Shown here in pieces: positions 38,001 through 63,607 of a DNA stretch of 64,000 nt. Numbering within the stretch: position 1 is the first letter of the stretch; every line of letters begins with the position of its first letter. Origin of the DNA: Rachycentron canadum (Eukaryota; Chordata; Actinopteri; Carangiformes; Rachycentridae); NCBI GenBank assembly GCA_038496675.1, contig CM076669.1, positions 13,970,711 through 14,034,710 of the forward strand, written 5' to 3'. A program made the translations under genes and the position numbers. The notes beneath the pieces are model-generated. The model saw only the letters and a program-made list of their open reading frames with translations. It was not told where the DNA came from and searched no databases.

Positions 38001-38016
38001 GCGAATGCAACTTTAA
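30589..38016 (+). CDS. ccdc3: Coiled-coil domain-containing protein 3 (secreted)
   Basis: Secreted glycoprotein, in mammals linked to endothelium and adipose tissue (family knowledge). Exons 30589-30995, 31354-31531 and 37711-38016 join in phase to 296 aa (human about 270). Residues 1-23 are a signal peptide ending just before the conserved CQLPSEWRPLSEGC. The globular part keeps LLCDQAWGSMLEVPSG, NLTGLGYLSC, YSYFFFLRMDENYN and PHGVNFQDAIFPDT, nearly identical to mammals, with possible N-glycosylation at NLT, NYS and NCT. Exon 3 encodes a long charged coiled coil starting LLCSSVQAALFEEEERG, with a basic KVKRSLRNARKATRK stretch. Compared with human there is a Gly/Tyr-rich insertion near residues 56-76, and the end (GEPPPGRYTSTAMRKRMQL) is different. 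Intron 2 is 6.2 kb and repeat-rich. Orientation opposite to OPTN and CAMK1D matches human. Confidence 0.96.
31974..32124. repeat. Two opposed (TG)n/(AC)n microsatellites, CCDC3 intron 2
   Basis: A (GT)n run (about 31974-32000) and an (AC)n run (about 32101-32124) in opposite sense lie 100 bases apart; they could pair in the transcript. Confidence 0.85.
32690..33060 (+). mobile_element. Interspersed repeat R2, copy 2 (CCDC3 intron 2)
   Basis: Uninterrupted copy of R2, matching the reverse complement of 1960-2200 plus 1320-1469. Landmarks are 'cagtccacagagaaatgctcac' (about 32756-32777), 'ttgtgatgtcacaa' (about 32829-32842) and 'cctctcttctgattggct' (about 32982-32999). No terminal repeats could be fixed. 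Confidence 0.7.
34934..35001. repeat. (TG)34 microsatellite, CCDC3 intron 2
   Basis: An uninterrupted TG run of 68 bases. Likely polymorphic. Confidence 0.95.
36491..36850 (+). mobile_element. Decayed Tc1/mariner-like element end, CCDC3 intron 2
   Basis: The start TACACCGAACAAAAACATAT, with 'aatgcaacacttttgttt' after it, closely resembles, from memory, the terminal sequence of a widespread fish Tc1/mariner-type non-autonomous element. Later blocks ('ttcacaataacactgcacattttt', 'gattagccacacctgac') fit the same family. No transposase frame remains. The right boundary is uncertain. Confidence 0.45.
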
Positions 38017-38321
38017 CTAATCCTACCCGCCCCAACCTTCCACCCACTTGGACTGAAAATTGGCCTTGGAGAGTGCGAGACTGCTGGGCGGTCTCTAAGC
38101 AAGGGACAAGCAAATAGCAACTGTCACATATGAGTAAACACACTCTCTAAATAATAATCTACATAGGTTTAATGTAAGTAAAGTTGATTGCAATAACACA
38201 ACAGTGATGGTCACGATGATTCCTGGTCGTCTGACAAAAGAACAGAAAAGTTTCCTGAAAGAGATTCAAAAATTTGTGTTCGGTATAATTCCTCTTGCAG
38301 GTGGTTATTCTTCAGCTTCTT

Positions 38322-39019
38322 CAGGGCTCTTATCAGGCCGTGATCACATCAGATGGGATTTGGCTGAAATACTAAGCACAACGTTAAGTGAGCACTAGAA
38401 ACATTATCAGCAGGTGTTTAACAGAGTGTGACACATTATTCTGATTACTATTCACAGCTGTCTAAATGCAACCCTGCAACCTAACCCTAACCCTAAGTAT
38501 TAAGGTCTGTTTATGCAGGAACAAGAGGATTCAAACTAAAAATTTAGTTAAATAGCCGCTGACCTATGTTAAAGTCACCCTTTAGATAACCCCAGTGATG
38601 TTATCAGAGGGCATCTTTGCTTGGATTGGGAAATTATCAGAAAGCCTCATAACACAAAGTGTTACACACTGGGAAGATGAAGTTTGAATGACTCAACATG
38701 AATGAAATTTTGAATGGCCCATACATTTAGAAAACTAAACTTCCATCAAATACAGTATTTATCATAATTTAAACAAAATCACCAAAAACAAAAAAATAGT
38801 AATTCTCTGTGGATTCGCCTCTACAAGCCACCTTTTTCCACAATACACATTGTAATTTGAACTTTTGTTATCGTGAAAAATATTGCCTTTAGCAGCTTTA
38901 AGTAATTGAAAGACCCATGGTGACTTTATTTTTTAGTCTATTAGTTTCTGTGGCTTTTTCCGACAGCGTCACACACATTCAAACTGGCGTTCATGTGATC
39001 ACGGCCTGATGGAGCACTG
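38322..39019. repeat. Long inverted-repeat pair flanking 640 bp
   Basis: ATCAGGCCGTGATCACAT (38332-38349) recurs as its exact reverse complement at 38993-39010. The match extends outward imperfectly (CAGGGCTCT against CAGTGCTCC in the same sense). This looks like the terminal inverted repeats of a MITE or non-autonomous DNA transposon of about 0.7 kb, with no open frame inside. Confidence 0.55.
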
Positions 39020-39269
39020 AGACATTACTTTGAAATTTAAACATGCAGTGATTAATCAGCTTTCACTTCAAATGAAATTTTGAGCAGAAAGTGTCTGTGA
39101 ATAATAATTGCGGGATGTTTGAGAAGATTCATTCAAGTCTGTAACATCAGCCTGTGTGGGAATATTTTTGTATGAGTGTTTTTCTGCTTATAAAACCTAA
39201 GTTGAACGAACAACAGTGTGAAGTTGACAGTGTTTTGAAGAAGAATTAACATCCTGGTCACTGGAGTAC

Positions 39270-39272
<3 letters not shown>

Positions 39273-39326
<54 letters not shown>
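39273..39326. repeat. (AC)27 microsatellite
   Basis: An uninterrupted AC run of 54 bases. A (GT)n run follows at about 39427-39463 in opposite sense. Confidence 0.95.
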
Positions 39327-39328
<2 letters not shown>

Positions 39329-39423
39329 GTTCAGTTAAGCTCTACAGCATCACACAGAGTGTAAAGAGAGGTTAAAGTCACAGGAGGCACCGTATGTGTA
39401 TATGTGCACTATTTGGGGAGAGA

Positions 39424-39464
<41 letters not shown>

Positions 39465-40509
39465 TGGTCCATCAAGTGACTGGAATGTGTTTGTGTGGGC
39501 AGCAGTGCTCTGAACAGCAGGACGTCGCTCAAATATTCCTCCAAATCAGTCTGAAAAGCCAAAGCTGTAGAGGGAGGCGAGCGCCCGTCAGATCACCAGA
39601 CCTCGGTCAGTGCAGGGAAAACGCGACAGAAGGCAGAGACAGAGACAGAAAAGACGTCAAAACCTGAACTGCAGTTTTTGTCCTGTTGGAACATAATAAA
39701 TCACAGTGATGACGGCGTGAGGAATAAGTGATGAGGAATAAGTGAGACCTGTGCAAGGAGTATACAAACATGCCACCTGTTTTCAGATATTTCAACAGAT
39801 ATCAGTGCAGTCAGTCATCAGTGTAGCGTTGACTTTCAGGCTCTTTTAGAACAGTAAGCATTGTATTTTTATTTCCTTTATTTTATGAGTTTCTTGGTTT
39901 GTAGTGTTTCAGAATTGAGATCAATCCAACTCACATTTCAAACTGCTTTTACCTTGGTGTTACAAGACGTAATAAATGCTTTGGACCCAGACAGAGGAAA
40001 AAGGTTTTAATGCAATCAGGAATATCAGAGGCAAGGTTTGTTATAACAAGGGGTTTTGATTGTTGAGGGGCGATGTAGGGCTGGCTTGGTTAAGGGCAGC
40101 AGGACAAGTGGGAGATTATCAAAGTTGGGGATGAAGATGGATCTTACAGGTCAGTGTGGCTGGAGTCAGGGGCGAGTGGACCAACATGGAGGACAGATGG
40201 TGAAGGCTCTGGAATCTGGCTGGAGACAGTGAATACTAGAAGTGGCAGGAAACAGCGTCAACTGTGGCACAACCAAGGAAGCAAGACAGAAGAAAACCTG
40301 GTTGCCACACCCAGTGGGCCACAAAAACAAACTGGGGACAGAGGAAAAACAGGTGAGAATGCAGGAAGAGGGAAAGATGATGATTAATCCTAATACTTGG
40401 TGTCCAAATACTTACAGTTTAGCAATGGATGTGTATTGCATGTCATGCCCAAGTGGCAACCCACCGTGACATCTGTGAACTATTTTAAAACCAAAAGTTT
40501 GTAAATTTG

Positions 40510-40520
40510 CATTCACCATG

Positions 40521-40555
<35 letters not shown>

Positions 40556-40970
40556 AGAACAAACCATCTTTGGAGGAGAATGAGGGGTGGATCTGACCTG
40601 CTCTGTGTTTTCTCTGGAAGGTCAATGTGTGTGATTCAGTCTGTTAATCACACAGTAGCCACGCTCTAAACCACACCGTCCTTTCTGGTCTATTTTCCTC
40701 TAAATGGACCATCATTTAAAAAATGAGCATCATGTTGTATTGAAGACTTGAAACCAGAGACTGAGACCATAAACTCATTAGGAAAATGTTTACTGAGCTA
40801 ATAAATCAAGTGAGAAGTAGAGACATTTTCACATAGACTTCAATACAATCTGACTTCTTTTTTTCAGTGGAGTTGCCTCCTGATGGTCATTAGAGAGAAT
40901 GAAGGTTTAATACACTTTACTTTTCAGACCCAGAGTCTATGTCCACTTTTAATTACAGTCTATGATCATA
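40510..40970 (+). mobile_element. Interspersed repeat R1, copy 2
   Basis: It shares with 62165-62585 the blocks 'gactgagaccataaactcat' (about 40759), 'cacatagacttcaatacaat' (about 40831) and 'ggtcattaga' with similar flanks, and matches 6200-6570 in reverse. A poly-A expansion (about 40528-40554) lies inside it. Confidence 0.8.
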
Positions 40971-41807
40971 GCCCTTATTTTCTCTTCCTTGTTAGAAAGA
41001 CAATTAAGTCAAAGACAGTAACTTACCTGAACACACCTTCACTTGTGTCACTAGTAAACCAGCCAGTCAACACTGCACCACAGACATTTTAGAGCAAGTG
41101 TCTTACCTCATTTAAACTAACCTCAGTTAAAAGAATTTAGTTTTGCACCAGGGCCATTTCCCTTCTAAAATAAAATGTTTCTTGAGGTAATTGGTGGCAT
41201 AATTACAGTGCTATGAGATTATTTTCAACACAGTTTACAGTTTGGTTTAGGTTTTAGGGGCAGCACGGGGAAACATCACATCACCCCCTGGTGTTTATGC
41301 TCAGAACTGTCTGTCCAAATGACACGGACGCTCTTTGCTCACTTCAAATTCCACAGCGTGCCACGATCCCACCTCCACTTCCTGCCAGCATCTGTGTTAT
41401 CTCACAGTTTCAGATGATCTGCCTGTAATTAGGGTTATTGAATATATATGCTGCCTAGTGGAGAACGTCATGTTTCTGCAGGGGACGGGAGACAGGGGTG
41501 GGGGTGGGGGATTGAAGGTCTGAATTCAAGATGAGAAATCAGTTTAAGAGGCAGGGAGATCAGTGACTCAAGCACAAACATACTTATAGCTTGACAGCCG
41601 ATGTCAACAAACAGTGTTTATTATCAGTGTGTATGTGTGTGAACATCAAGAGTAATTTGGATTTTACAGAAATTAAATTCTGCTGTATTTCTGTGTGTGT
41701 GAGAGAGAGAGAGTGAGAGAGAGAGATGAATGTGTACATGTTATTAGGCTCTGAGTGCCAAAGGGATGTGAAATACTTTGATTTCACAATTTTCATTTCA
41801 TTGCTTC

Positions 41808-41847
<40 letters not shown>

Positions 41848-41880
41848 AGGGATGAATAAGTTTGAATGAGCCAGAACATT

Positions 41881-41921
<41 letters not shown>

Positions 41922-42576
41922 TGTTCTTCTGCACTGAACCGAGGTAGAGAGACAGTTGGGAGGAAAATCTCCAACTGCGGCAGAGGGGGAAGCAGAGGAA
42001 GTGTGATGACTTGAACCACAGGAAGCTCCAACAGGCTAAACTCTGCTAATAAGGCACCAACATTAACGTATCTGGGACGAGCAAATCCAGACCTTCAGGC
42101 TAACGCTGCTCAGCAGGGAAAACCCAACATTATCTCAAGCAGTCGCTTCAGATGACGATAATTTACAAGAAAGTGAGATTGTGTCTGAACATGAGCAATG
42201 TATGTTATTTTATTAGCAGTCGTGTTCAAAGGGTGGGAGCGGGAGTCACCCTGCAGCTTCTCTGTCTCCTGTTGATGTATGGCCTCCCACTGATTGTTCT
42301 TCAGTTCCTCTGTTTTATACTAAAAATATAAGACTCCACTACAAGTAGTATAAATGAACGTGTTAATGGTGGATCAGGTTTTGTGTCATGCCCAACACTG
42401 CTTATTGGTTCCTTAGGTTTGGGACATATGAATCTCTGACTGTATGAATGAGACAGTCATTGGTTCACAGCAGTTAAAGGTGGAAACAGTCACAGTGTTG
42501 AATGACTATTTCACTAAAATGCAGCCTTCTTTTCCTGCACAACAAGGGTTGTAAAGACTGGATTTAACCTATTCCA

Positions 42577-42785
42577 AGAGATGAAAACATCCATCCATCC
42601 ATTATCTATACTGCTTATCAATCGGGGTCACAGGGGGCTGGAGCCAATCCCAGCTGACACTGGGCGGGGTACATCCTGGACAGGCCACCCATCTATCACA
42701 GGTCTGACATCAGGAGACAATCAACCATTCACATGTCATACCTACAGGACGGTGCTAACCACTGTAACACTGAGCCGTGATGAAA
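42577..42785 (+). mobile_element. Common teleost interspersed repeat (retrotransposon tail type)
   Basis: The run 'catccatccatccattatc' then 'tactgcttatcaatcggggtc', 'gggggctggagcc', 'catcctggacaggcc' and 'ggtgctaaccact' follows, from memory, the order of a very abundant fish repeat. I think it is a non-LTR retrotransposon or SINE tail, but the family is not certain. Confidence 0.6.
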
Positions 42786-43394
42786 ACCATGGCAGCAAAA
42801 AGTTCCAGCTCAGTGGAGCAATTACTTCATGGCTCCCAATAATTAATTTAGATTATTTTTTAAGACAGAAGTATCAATAATAAACTATTTCTTATTTCTG
42901 AATGTTCACATTCAGAGCAGCGCCTTAATGTTTTTATCTAAAAACTATCTATCTATTTCACTGGAGTGGAACCTGAAGGAGAAACTGTGCAGGCTGAACA
43001 TACTTTACTGTCTGGAAGAAACATCTGTAGACAATGTGTTTTGAATGCTTCAACCAAAATAATATATTCCTACATGCGCTAGTAAAGGCAACATCTGTCT
43101 TGTCTGCTAAACATCTGCTGTGTAGCATATACATATCTAGCTTTCTCTCTCTCTTTCTCTCTCTCTCTCTATATATATAGACTTATAGATAAAGATATGT
43201 ATATATAGAGACTATATGTCAGTCAAAGTGAGTGCTGGTGTGTGCTGTGTACCCATATTCACTATTCACACACGTGTCTATATTAGTAGGAATGTAGCCG
43301 TTATTTGGGACAAATAATACTATTAGGCCATGTGTTTTATTTGGTTCGACATGTACACACACACACACACACACACACACAAAGCGAAGAGTCA

Positions 43395-46300
43395 TGTTAT
43401 GTTCATTCAGGATTTATTCCAGGAGAAAAGACAAACAAAACACAATCAGTCGCTCTGGCCTGTGTCGTCATGGTAACTCTGATATGTGCACATGATTGTC
43501 AAAGGCATCGGATATACAAGCCCCATTAACAGAAAGTCATCATCATCATCACAGCACAACAAGTGCGGCAGGCAGCAGCCGCCCTGACACATGAGGGTGT
43601 CGTCAACGTGACGACGGTGCACAAGATGGGAATTTGTTGTGGTCACATGCAGAGAGTAAATACAGCCGGCTAACTCAGCAGGCTCTGGACAAGGACACGC
43701 ACAGGGAGATGCCAGGTCCCCAAGAGGCAGCATGAAGAGTCCTAGTGCTACAGACACTTTTCAGAGGCAGAGATGCTCCTGCACCGACACACAGCTGCTC
43801 GCATGGCAGCTTTACTGAGGCTGACACAAATCCAGCAGATTTCAGGCCACGAAAGACGATGCTCATGTTTTGACTCCTAAAGCAGCTGGTGACAATTAAT
43901 AGACACTTGCATGGAAGGAAACTTAATTCTTTGTATAGTTCAAAGGAGTCTAATGATAACTACTGACCCAGTGTCTGTGAAGTACATAGTCACTTGTTAC
44001 ATATACTTTACTTCCTTGGAAGCAGAGTTGGAAACAGAGCTGTTTGTCTACACAGAGAGCAACAATCCAGCTGTCAACACAAGCCACAAGGGACGGGTGT
44101 TTCAGCCATGGTGTTTAACAATAAATGTGACTAAAAGCAGACTGTTGTGCTATGTCCATTTCCTGCATTTCCTGTGTGGAACTTAACGCCTCCTGACACT
44201 ACACATTCTGGTGTAAACACATCATTAGTAACTTTGGAATTTGAATAAAACTTGATAAAACGAGCGATATTGATTCAGAATTTATCGACAAAGCTACTTA
44301 GCTTTAAGTTAGCCTCATTCAGTTTCTAACATAATATGCTATTGCTCACTAGCTAGGCTAACATAACAACTTTCAAGGTTGAATGAATGAAAAAAGTCCT
44401 TGATATTTATATTTTTGATTTGAATTTCTGCCATGTTTACAAAGGCCCCAGAAACAGTGCGAAGCTATGTGGCTATTTTGCTTTAGGATCCACAGTCACA
44501 ACTGAAGGTAACTCAACACAACAGTTACATCTACTCAACCACACATTAATCACACACAATTTGTGCTTTTTGTTACGAAAGTCTTGAAGACCAATCCATA
44601 AATTATTCTCACATTATTCATGTGTGAAGACAATCAACAGGAACAGGAAGTCACTCTGATGCCAGCATTGCAGCGATTTGCATTGGAACACAGTATCTTA
44701 TAATATATATCAACCAGTTTGTGCTCATGAAACTTTTTCTGCCTCTGAAAACGGTTTGTAGAACTGACACTACACTCAGCGACCTCAGCTTTTCACTGAC
44801 TCAGACATCTCAGTCTGTGTTCGTCTTTACATAATACAGAAATACTAACATCATACAAGGGCATATAAGATTACGCAAACACTCATGGTGAAATTGAACT
44901 CTTGAAGCACATTTTCCGACATGCTTGTGTTTTCATCTTTTGTGACGATGCACTTTCAGCAGCGTCTTCATTAAAAAAAAAAAAAACAAGTTTGCAAGGA
45001 GCGTGAGCTCACAGGGTAAATGAGCGGGGACGAGAGCGGCTCATCGTCACCTCAGCGCCCATAACAGTGTGTTTCTGAGTCGGTCACAGCTTTGGATTTC
45101 TTCCTTTAGGATGGCAAAAAATAACCCCAAAAAAAGTAAGCCTGAGTTCAGTAGACGACGCTTTCACTTCCAGTGGGAGTGACACTGACGTGGAACACTG
45201 ATGGCCTTAGACTGTGCAGCTCTGATGGCAGTCACACAGTGTTGGACAGTATAAAAGCAAACTGCAGTGGGGAGTAAAGGGAAAGCTTTTTTTTGTTTGT
45301 TTGGTTTTTTTTTTTTTTTTTACATTAAACAATCCATAGAGAATACAATCAACTTCCCTCCACACACACTCACTCACTCACTCACTCTCTCACACATGCC
45401 TGTAAAGCAAAAACATTCGTATATATTATCTTGAAAATGATCATTCATATTCACAATCTATTTACAGGAGCATCTTTGACAGGGAAAGAGCCATTCAGGA
45501 AACATCTCTCTCTCTTTAGCAAACAAAAACAGCAGACATAAAACCACAGAGGAGCATGAACCTGAACCCTCTGCCTGCCTCACAGCACATTCATAAACCC
45601 AACAACATCACATCTAATGACAGTATGCTGACAGTCTTGGCTGATGATTTATTAGCATCTGTGCCAGAGAAAAACCTGGTACCTTTGTAGCTCATTCAAT
45701 AGTAATAATGATAGTTAAGTGATTAATAGTAAAGTGATTGAAATCCTAGATGATCTGGCAGGGATTCAGTGTCTTACACTTATTTATTCTTTTTTTAATC
45801 TATAGCTGCTGATGTTTCCTTATTCCACTTCCAACAAACAGCACTGACAACACTTTAAAATGTCTAAAAAATGCATAGCAGTAAATGGGTGTGTGTACGT
45901 GGTTAGTGTGAATAATCAGAGTAAGGTGATCATTGGAAAAAAGCCCTTACATGGTCGAAAGTTTCCCTTAGTGACACATGAGTAATTACATGGGTTCACT
46001 GTGGTTAGTGGAGAAAAATGTAACACAAGACCCCGCTGTAAAAAAGTCAGAATAAATACAGGTTTCTGAAGCTGAGCTGTGTCAACGTGTAGAGGGAGGG
46101 GACACATGGGCGTTGGATTCAGTCAGAAAAAGGTGAACTGACTTTAAAACTTATTTATGATGTGCACATTTAAAAAACACAATAAATCAGGCGAACTGGC
46201 CTTTACTCACACTGACCTCTACTATGACTATGAGTAACTGCTGGGACCACATGCAATAAAGTAACTGCAAGGCTCTGACAATCTGTCTCCATGATAAAAA

Positions 46301-49300
46301 GTGGCTGCTCCAGGACAGAGCTGTCACCACCAAGTGCATAAACTATGTTAAATGTCCATGCTGTGTGCGTTACTGTACGTGAATGTACGTGAAATCGGTG
46401 AGGGGGTAAAACTTCCCACTGGTTACCAAGGACCCTGTTGAAACTGTTGGACACTATGACATAGACAAAGTTAGCAGGTTTGTTCAGAATCTGTGGTTTT
46501 ACAAACTGTCAGCTGGTATATTTATGCAAATTGCCCACAAGTTGAATGAAGGAAATCTTTGAACTTTTAATTGTCAACCTTACCAACAAGATGTCAAGCA
46601 ACAGTGTTTTGAATGCTACGGCGCTAGTTAGCATTCGATTACCTACTGTTTTCACATCATGTATTATAGGCTACAATTTTTTTTAAGTCTTCGTAAGCTA
46701 TGAAAGACAAACCATCAACCATCAATTTATCCTCCATTTTGCTTGGGAACAAATGTTTGATGGGAAGAAATGTTAACTTTTGTTCCCTTTAAACATATGC
46801 GTCCTTGAGAACAAAGCTCAGAGCTCGTTAGCATAAAGTAACTTTTCCTCAACGTCAACGCTCACATCGTAGCACTCACTGGCTCGCATAGAGAGCTGCT
46901 TTCAGTCTGAACATACAGTTCGTGGTCCAAACATATGAATGAGTCGAATGCAAACAAGGACGATTCCAGTGTGATTAGATGTTTTCTATCCTTCAAAGGG
47001 GGAGTCGAGTGATTTAGATGTACACTTAAAAAGTCAACAGAGTCACACCAGACAGATTAAAGACAGCAGGTCAAAACTAGTATCTACTGTAAACTCATTC
47101 TCACTGTCTCGTGTCAGCTGGTTCACTCAGTCACACAGATTCAGGGAAGCAGCTCTGGATCATGACTGGTTGAGCCAAAAAAGGACTCAACACATTCTGC
47201 TATTATTTTAGTCCCTCCTAGTGCTGGGTCATACATATCCCATAATGCAACTCAAAACACCTTTCATTGACCCTCCCCGCCCATGTTTCAAACCCCACAA
47301 CTCGAGTATGAGATACTCCCAAGACATCAGCCCTGATGACGCCCTGTTGTCCCAAATAACTGCACTACTTACTTGTGATATGTGACATGTGCTACAAACC
47401 ACAGCACCCAGCTGTTCAAAATCACACAATATATTTTGCCACATTTTTAAACACTTCAGTTGGAGGCAAAGGGCTGGAAGCTAGACAGGGCAGGAAGGTT
47501 GGACACTGTTGCAAGAAGAAGATGATGAGGATGATGTAGCCACCATTATTCTCAAGTAATAAGAGCTTAGAGCAATGATGTAAAACTAAGGAAACATGGG
47601 GAAAGAGCAGAAAATCCAAACACACTGGAATCGTCCTTACAGAGCAGAGTGAGGAGGGGACAGATTTTAGTTGGATAACATTGACAAAAGTCTTGTTGTG
47701 GTTTGTTTTAATCAACTTCAGTGCCAAATAGGTTGAGCTTCACACATAACAATGCAGCGAGCCAAAAGCAAATTCCAGAAAGCTTGTGTGAGTGTTGATT
47801 CACTGTTAATTTTTTTTTAACCTTAATTTGACTTGACACTCACTGAGTATAGCAAACAGATTAAATCAAGCACTAAGCACTATTAATTTGCAGATACTTT
47901 TCAGCAGCACTCTGTGGAGATAGTAAACAAAAAATAAATGGCAACAGATCACGAAGAGAAGGTGACTAAGAAGTCTTCTTCTCTCCAGATTAATTTGCAG
48001 CTGGAGTTCAGCCCTTAGTTTTAGCTCACTGTCCTGAACAGCTTCAACTCCGATCTAGTTCTAGTTCTGTTCTAATCCATCAAGTACTGCAGAACAAATC
48101 AAATGATATTCGTACCTAGCACTAGTCTTTGGCTACAATTCACAATAAAGGGATGAGTAGAATTGCATCTAATAAAGATGTGACAATCTGATATGACTGA
48201 GCACCCAGCATTGTACACGTCTGCATTCTGAGTTATGTCTGAAAGGCCATTACCACAATTTAAGCTACTATCAAGTCAAGAGAAGGTCACGTTCAAGTAA
48301 AGTCAGAGTCTTTCATTGAGAATAAAATAATAGCAATAATAATAATAATAATAATAAAACTCAGATTAAATCTAGTTTATCACTTAAATTAGATATTAAA
48401 ATGTGGACTTAAAAACTTAAAAGCCTCCAAATTACACATAAAACCTATGTTTTCAGGTGTTAATGTTTTCTATGATTTGGCCAATGGTGGCAATGGCAGC
48501 TGATCAGGTGACACTTTTGAGTAGCACTGACAAAAAGCAGTTTCTAGGTTCAAAACTCAGTCCTTGGTGATACAGTCTGAAACCAGGTCCTCAATATTCA
48601 ATAATCACTGCAACGACACTACTAACCTCTTGAGTCCTGGATCATTAACCGTGATGCCTCTGCACCTGAACCGTGACAGACACCCCTAAGCCGGTGCAGC
48701 TGCAGTTTTCCCTGAGCACGTCTGAACTGGGCGCAGCCTGACAATGCGAGAAGAAGGTGAGATCATGGCTTCATTCAATGGTGGATGAACAACGGCAGGC
48801 AACTGCTCCTCAAACTTGAATTTTGACTCCACGTGGGCCAGATACTCTGAGACAGTTGTTTTACATGTCTTCTATATTTTAGCTACCTTATTGAGCTGCT
48901 TGTGGTTCCTTATTTTGGGAAGTCAAATAGGAAGCTATCTTTAGTCCCAAACATTCTCAACTGGAGGCAGTTTTCCAGTAAATACATGTCTCTACCCTAA
49001 ACTTGCTGCATGCTTCATAGTATCCTGTATGTGCGTCCCTTAAAGGACGATTGTTATAAAAGTCTTAGAAAGTAAGAAAATAATAAACAAATCAGAATCT
49101 TTCAGACAATAAACAAGTTGTACAATGCTCTGACATCCACTCTGGTTTTTTTTTTTTATAAAGGTTTACAATCTCTACTCTCTGTCTGAAAAACATAAGT
49201 GGATGGCAGCAGATCTCAGAACATATCTAACCCTCTCTGTGCAAAATAGATAAAGCGCTTACGCATGTTTTCACATCTCAACAGTTGTATGGTACTTTTA

Positions 49301-50235
49301 AAGCACTTCTTAAAGCACAAACAAACAGACAAAACAGGCCCATAAGGACATAAAAAAGGTCTTAAAGGTGCTATGTGTAACATTTTTACATGAATAAACC
49401 CTCACATTAGTTTAAGTAGATTTGAAGAATTAGTGAAAACGAGTGGGGCCACTGCTCAGAAGACTGCCAACCTCTATCTGCATTTTACTCAGGTACTGAT
49501 TGCTATACGGAGAAGGGTGCTGATTTCAGGGAACATGGTGATGCAGGAAGCAAGATGAAACAAGGGGGTTTTGTGAATCTTAATCTAGAGAAACTCTTCC
49601 ACAAACAATAGTAGCAAGTCATCTTGGCTATGGTCTTATTTATTTACATAATACCAAAGTAGCACTATCAATCTGACAATGACATGTTGGTTTAAAGTTA
49701 CACATAGCACCTTTAAAATGATCAGTAATAATAGAAAATAAAACAATCCAGTTGCCAACAGTCAAACCTAAGTTGGAAAAAGCTAAATAAAGTGTTGCAG
49801 TAAAGACTAGATTCAAGAGGGAAGTTGATGTTGACTGACAGTGAAATAAATGATGCCACCAGCCCCTCCTGAACCACTAATTACTGCTCAGGCTTGGAGC
49901 AGTCGACACCCATGTATCATTAAATAGCAACAAATCACAGCTGGCTCATCCTCAATCAGAGTCTGTGACCACGCTGTTGTTGTTGTGGTGGGTGGGCAGG
50001 TGGTGGGTGTGCAGTATGGCGCTGTGTGGCTTGAATTGGTGGAGTGGAGGTAAAGTCCTCTGCTCTCCCGGGAGCAGGGCGGGGAACTGGCTGGGAGGCG
50101 TCCAAGAGGACGTACAGTGAAGAGAGAGAGGGACGGAGAAGAGGGTGATCCTTTTCCTCTCCTGTTGTCTTTCCTGTTGCTCTCTCTGCCTCACAGCGCT
50201 GTGGCCTCCCAGCTGGTTCCCCGCGGGACCTGGCG
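43395..50235 (-). other. Probable long CAMK1D 3'UTR
   Basis: After the CAMK1D stop (plus 50236-50238) I find no other gene on the minus strand. A minus-strand AATAAA at plus 43413-43418 is followed within about 35 bases by a pure GT run on the minus strand (plus 43352-43380), a good downstream element. A 3'UTR of up to 6.8 kb is therefore possible. Nearer signals also exist (for example AATAAA at plus 45783-45788). The stretch contains a MITE (49362-49716), (AAT)n near 48329-48358, (CACT)n near 45369-45390, and homopolymer T tracts. Confidence 0.4.
49362..49716. mobile_element. TTAA-flanked MITE
   Basis: The left end TTAAAGGTGCTATGTGTAAC (49362-49381) and the right end 49697-49716 are perfect 20-bp reverse complements. 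Each ends in TTAA, so TTAA is either the target duplication (a piggyBac-like habit) or part of the TIR. The element is 355 bp, has no coding capacity, and lies in the presumed CAMK1D 3'UTR. Confidence 0.8.
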
Positions 50236-63359
<13,124 letters not shown>

Positions 63360-63575
63360 CTGCAGGATAGGAAGTGTGTGTGTGTGTCAGTATATGTGTG
63401 TAAAAAACATTATCATGCACACAAACACACATACAAACGCACACACGGAAGAAATTGGCAATAAGCAGGGGGGTGGTTGCTGCTGGGTTGAGATTTCTGG
63501 TAATTTATGAGCTGTAGATGTTTCAAGCCAACAGTGTGTGGAAGCTGTGAGCCATGTGCCACACACACACACGCA

Positions 63576-63607
<32 letters not shown>

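Larger units (their letters stand above)
38017..43394. other. CCDC3-CAMK1D spacer (repeat-rich, no coding exon seen)
   Basis: The left part should contain the CCDC3 3'UTR; plus-strand AATAAA candidates occur near 39687 and 39971. The stretch also holds an inverted-repeat pair (38322-39019), a short telomere-like run (CCTAACCCTAACCCTAA, near 38480), (AC)27 at 39273-39326, (GT)n near 39427-39463, a 27-base poly-A (about 40528-40554), repeat R1 copy 2, two (GT)n runs at 41809-41846 and 41883-41926, and a fish interspersed repeat at 42577-42785. Confidence 0.6.

Noticed and set aside
38470..38500. Telomere-like CCCTAA units
   Set aside because: Under three units in a spacer; too short to call an interstitial telomeric site.
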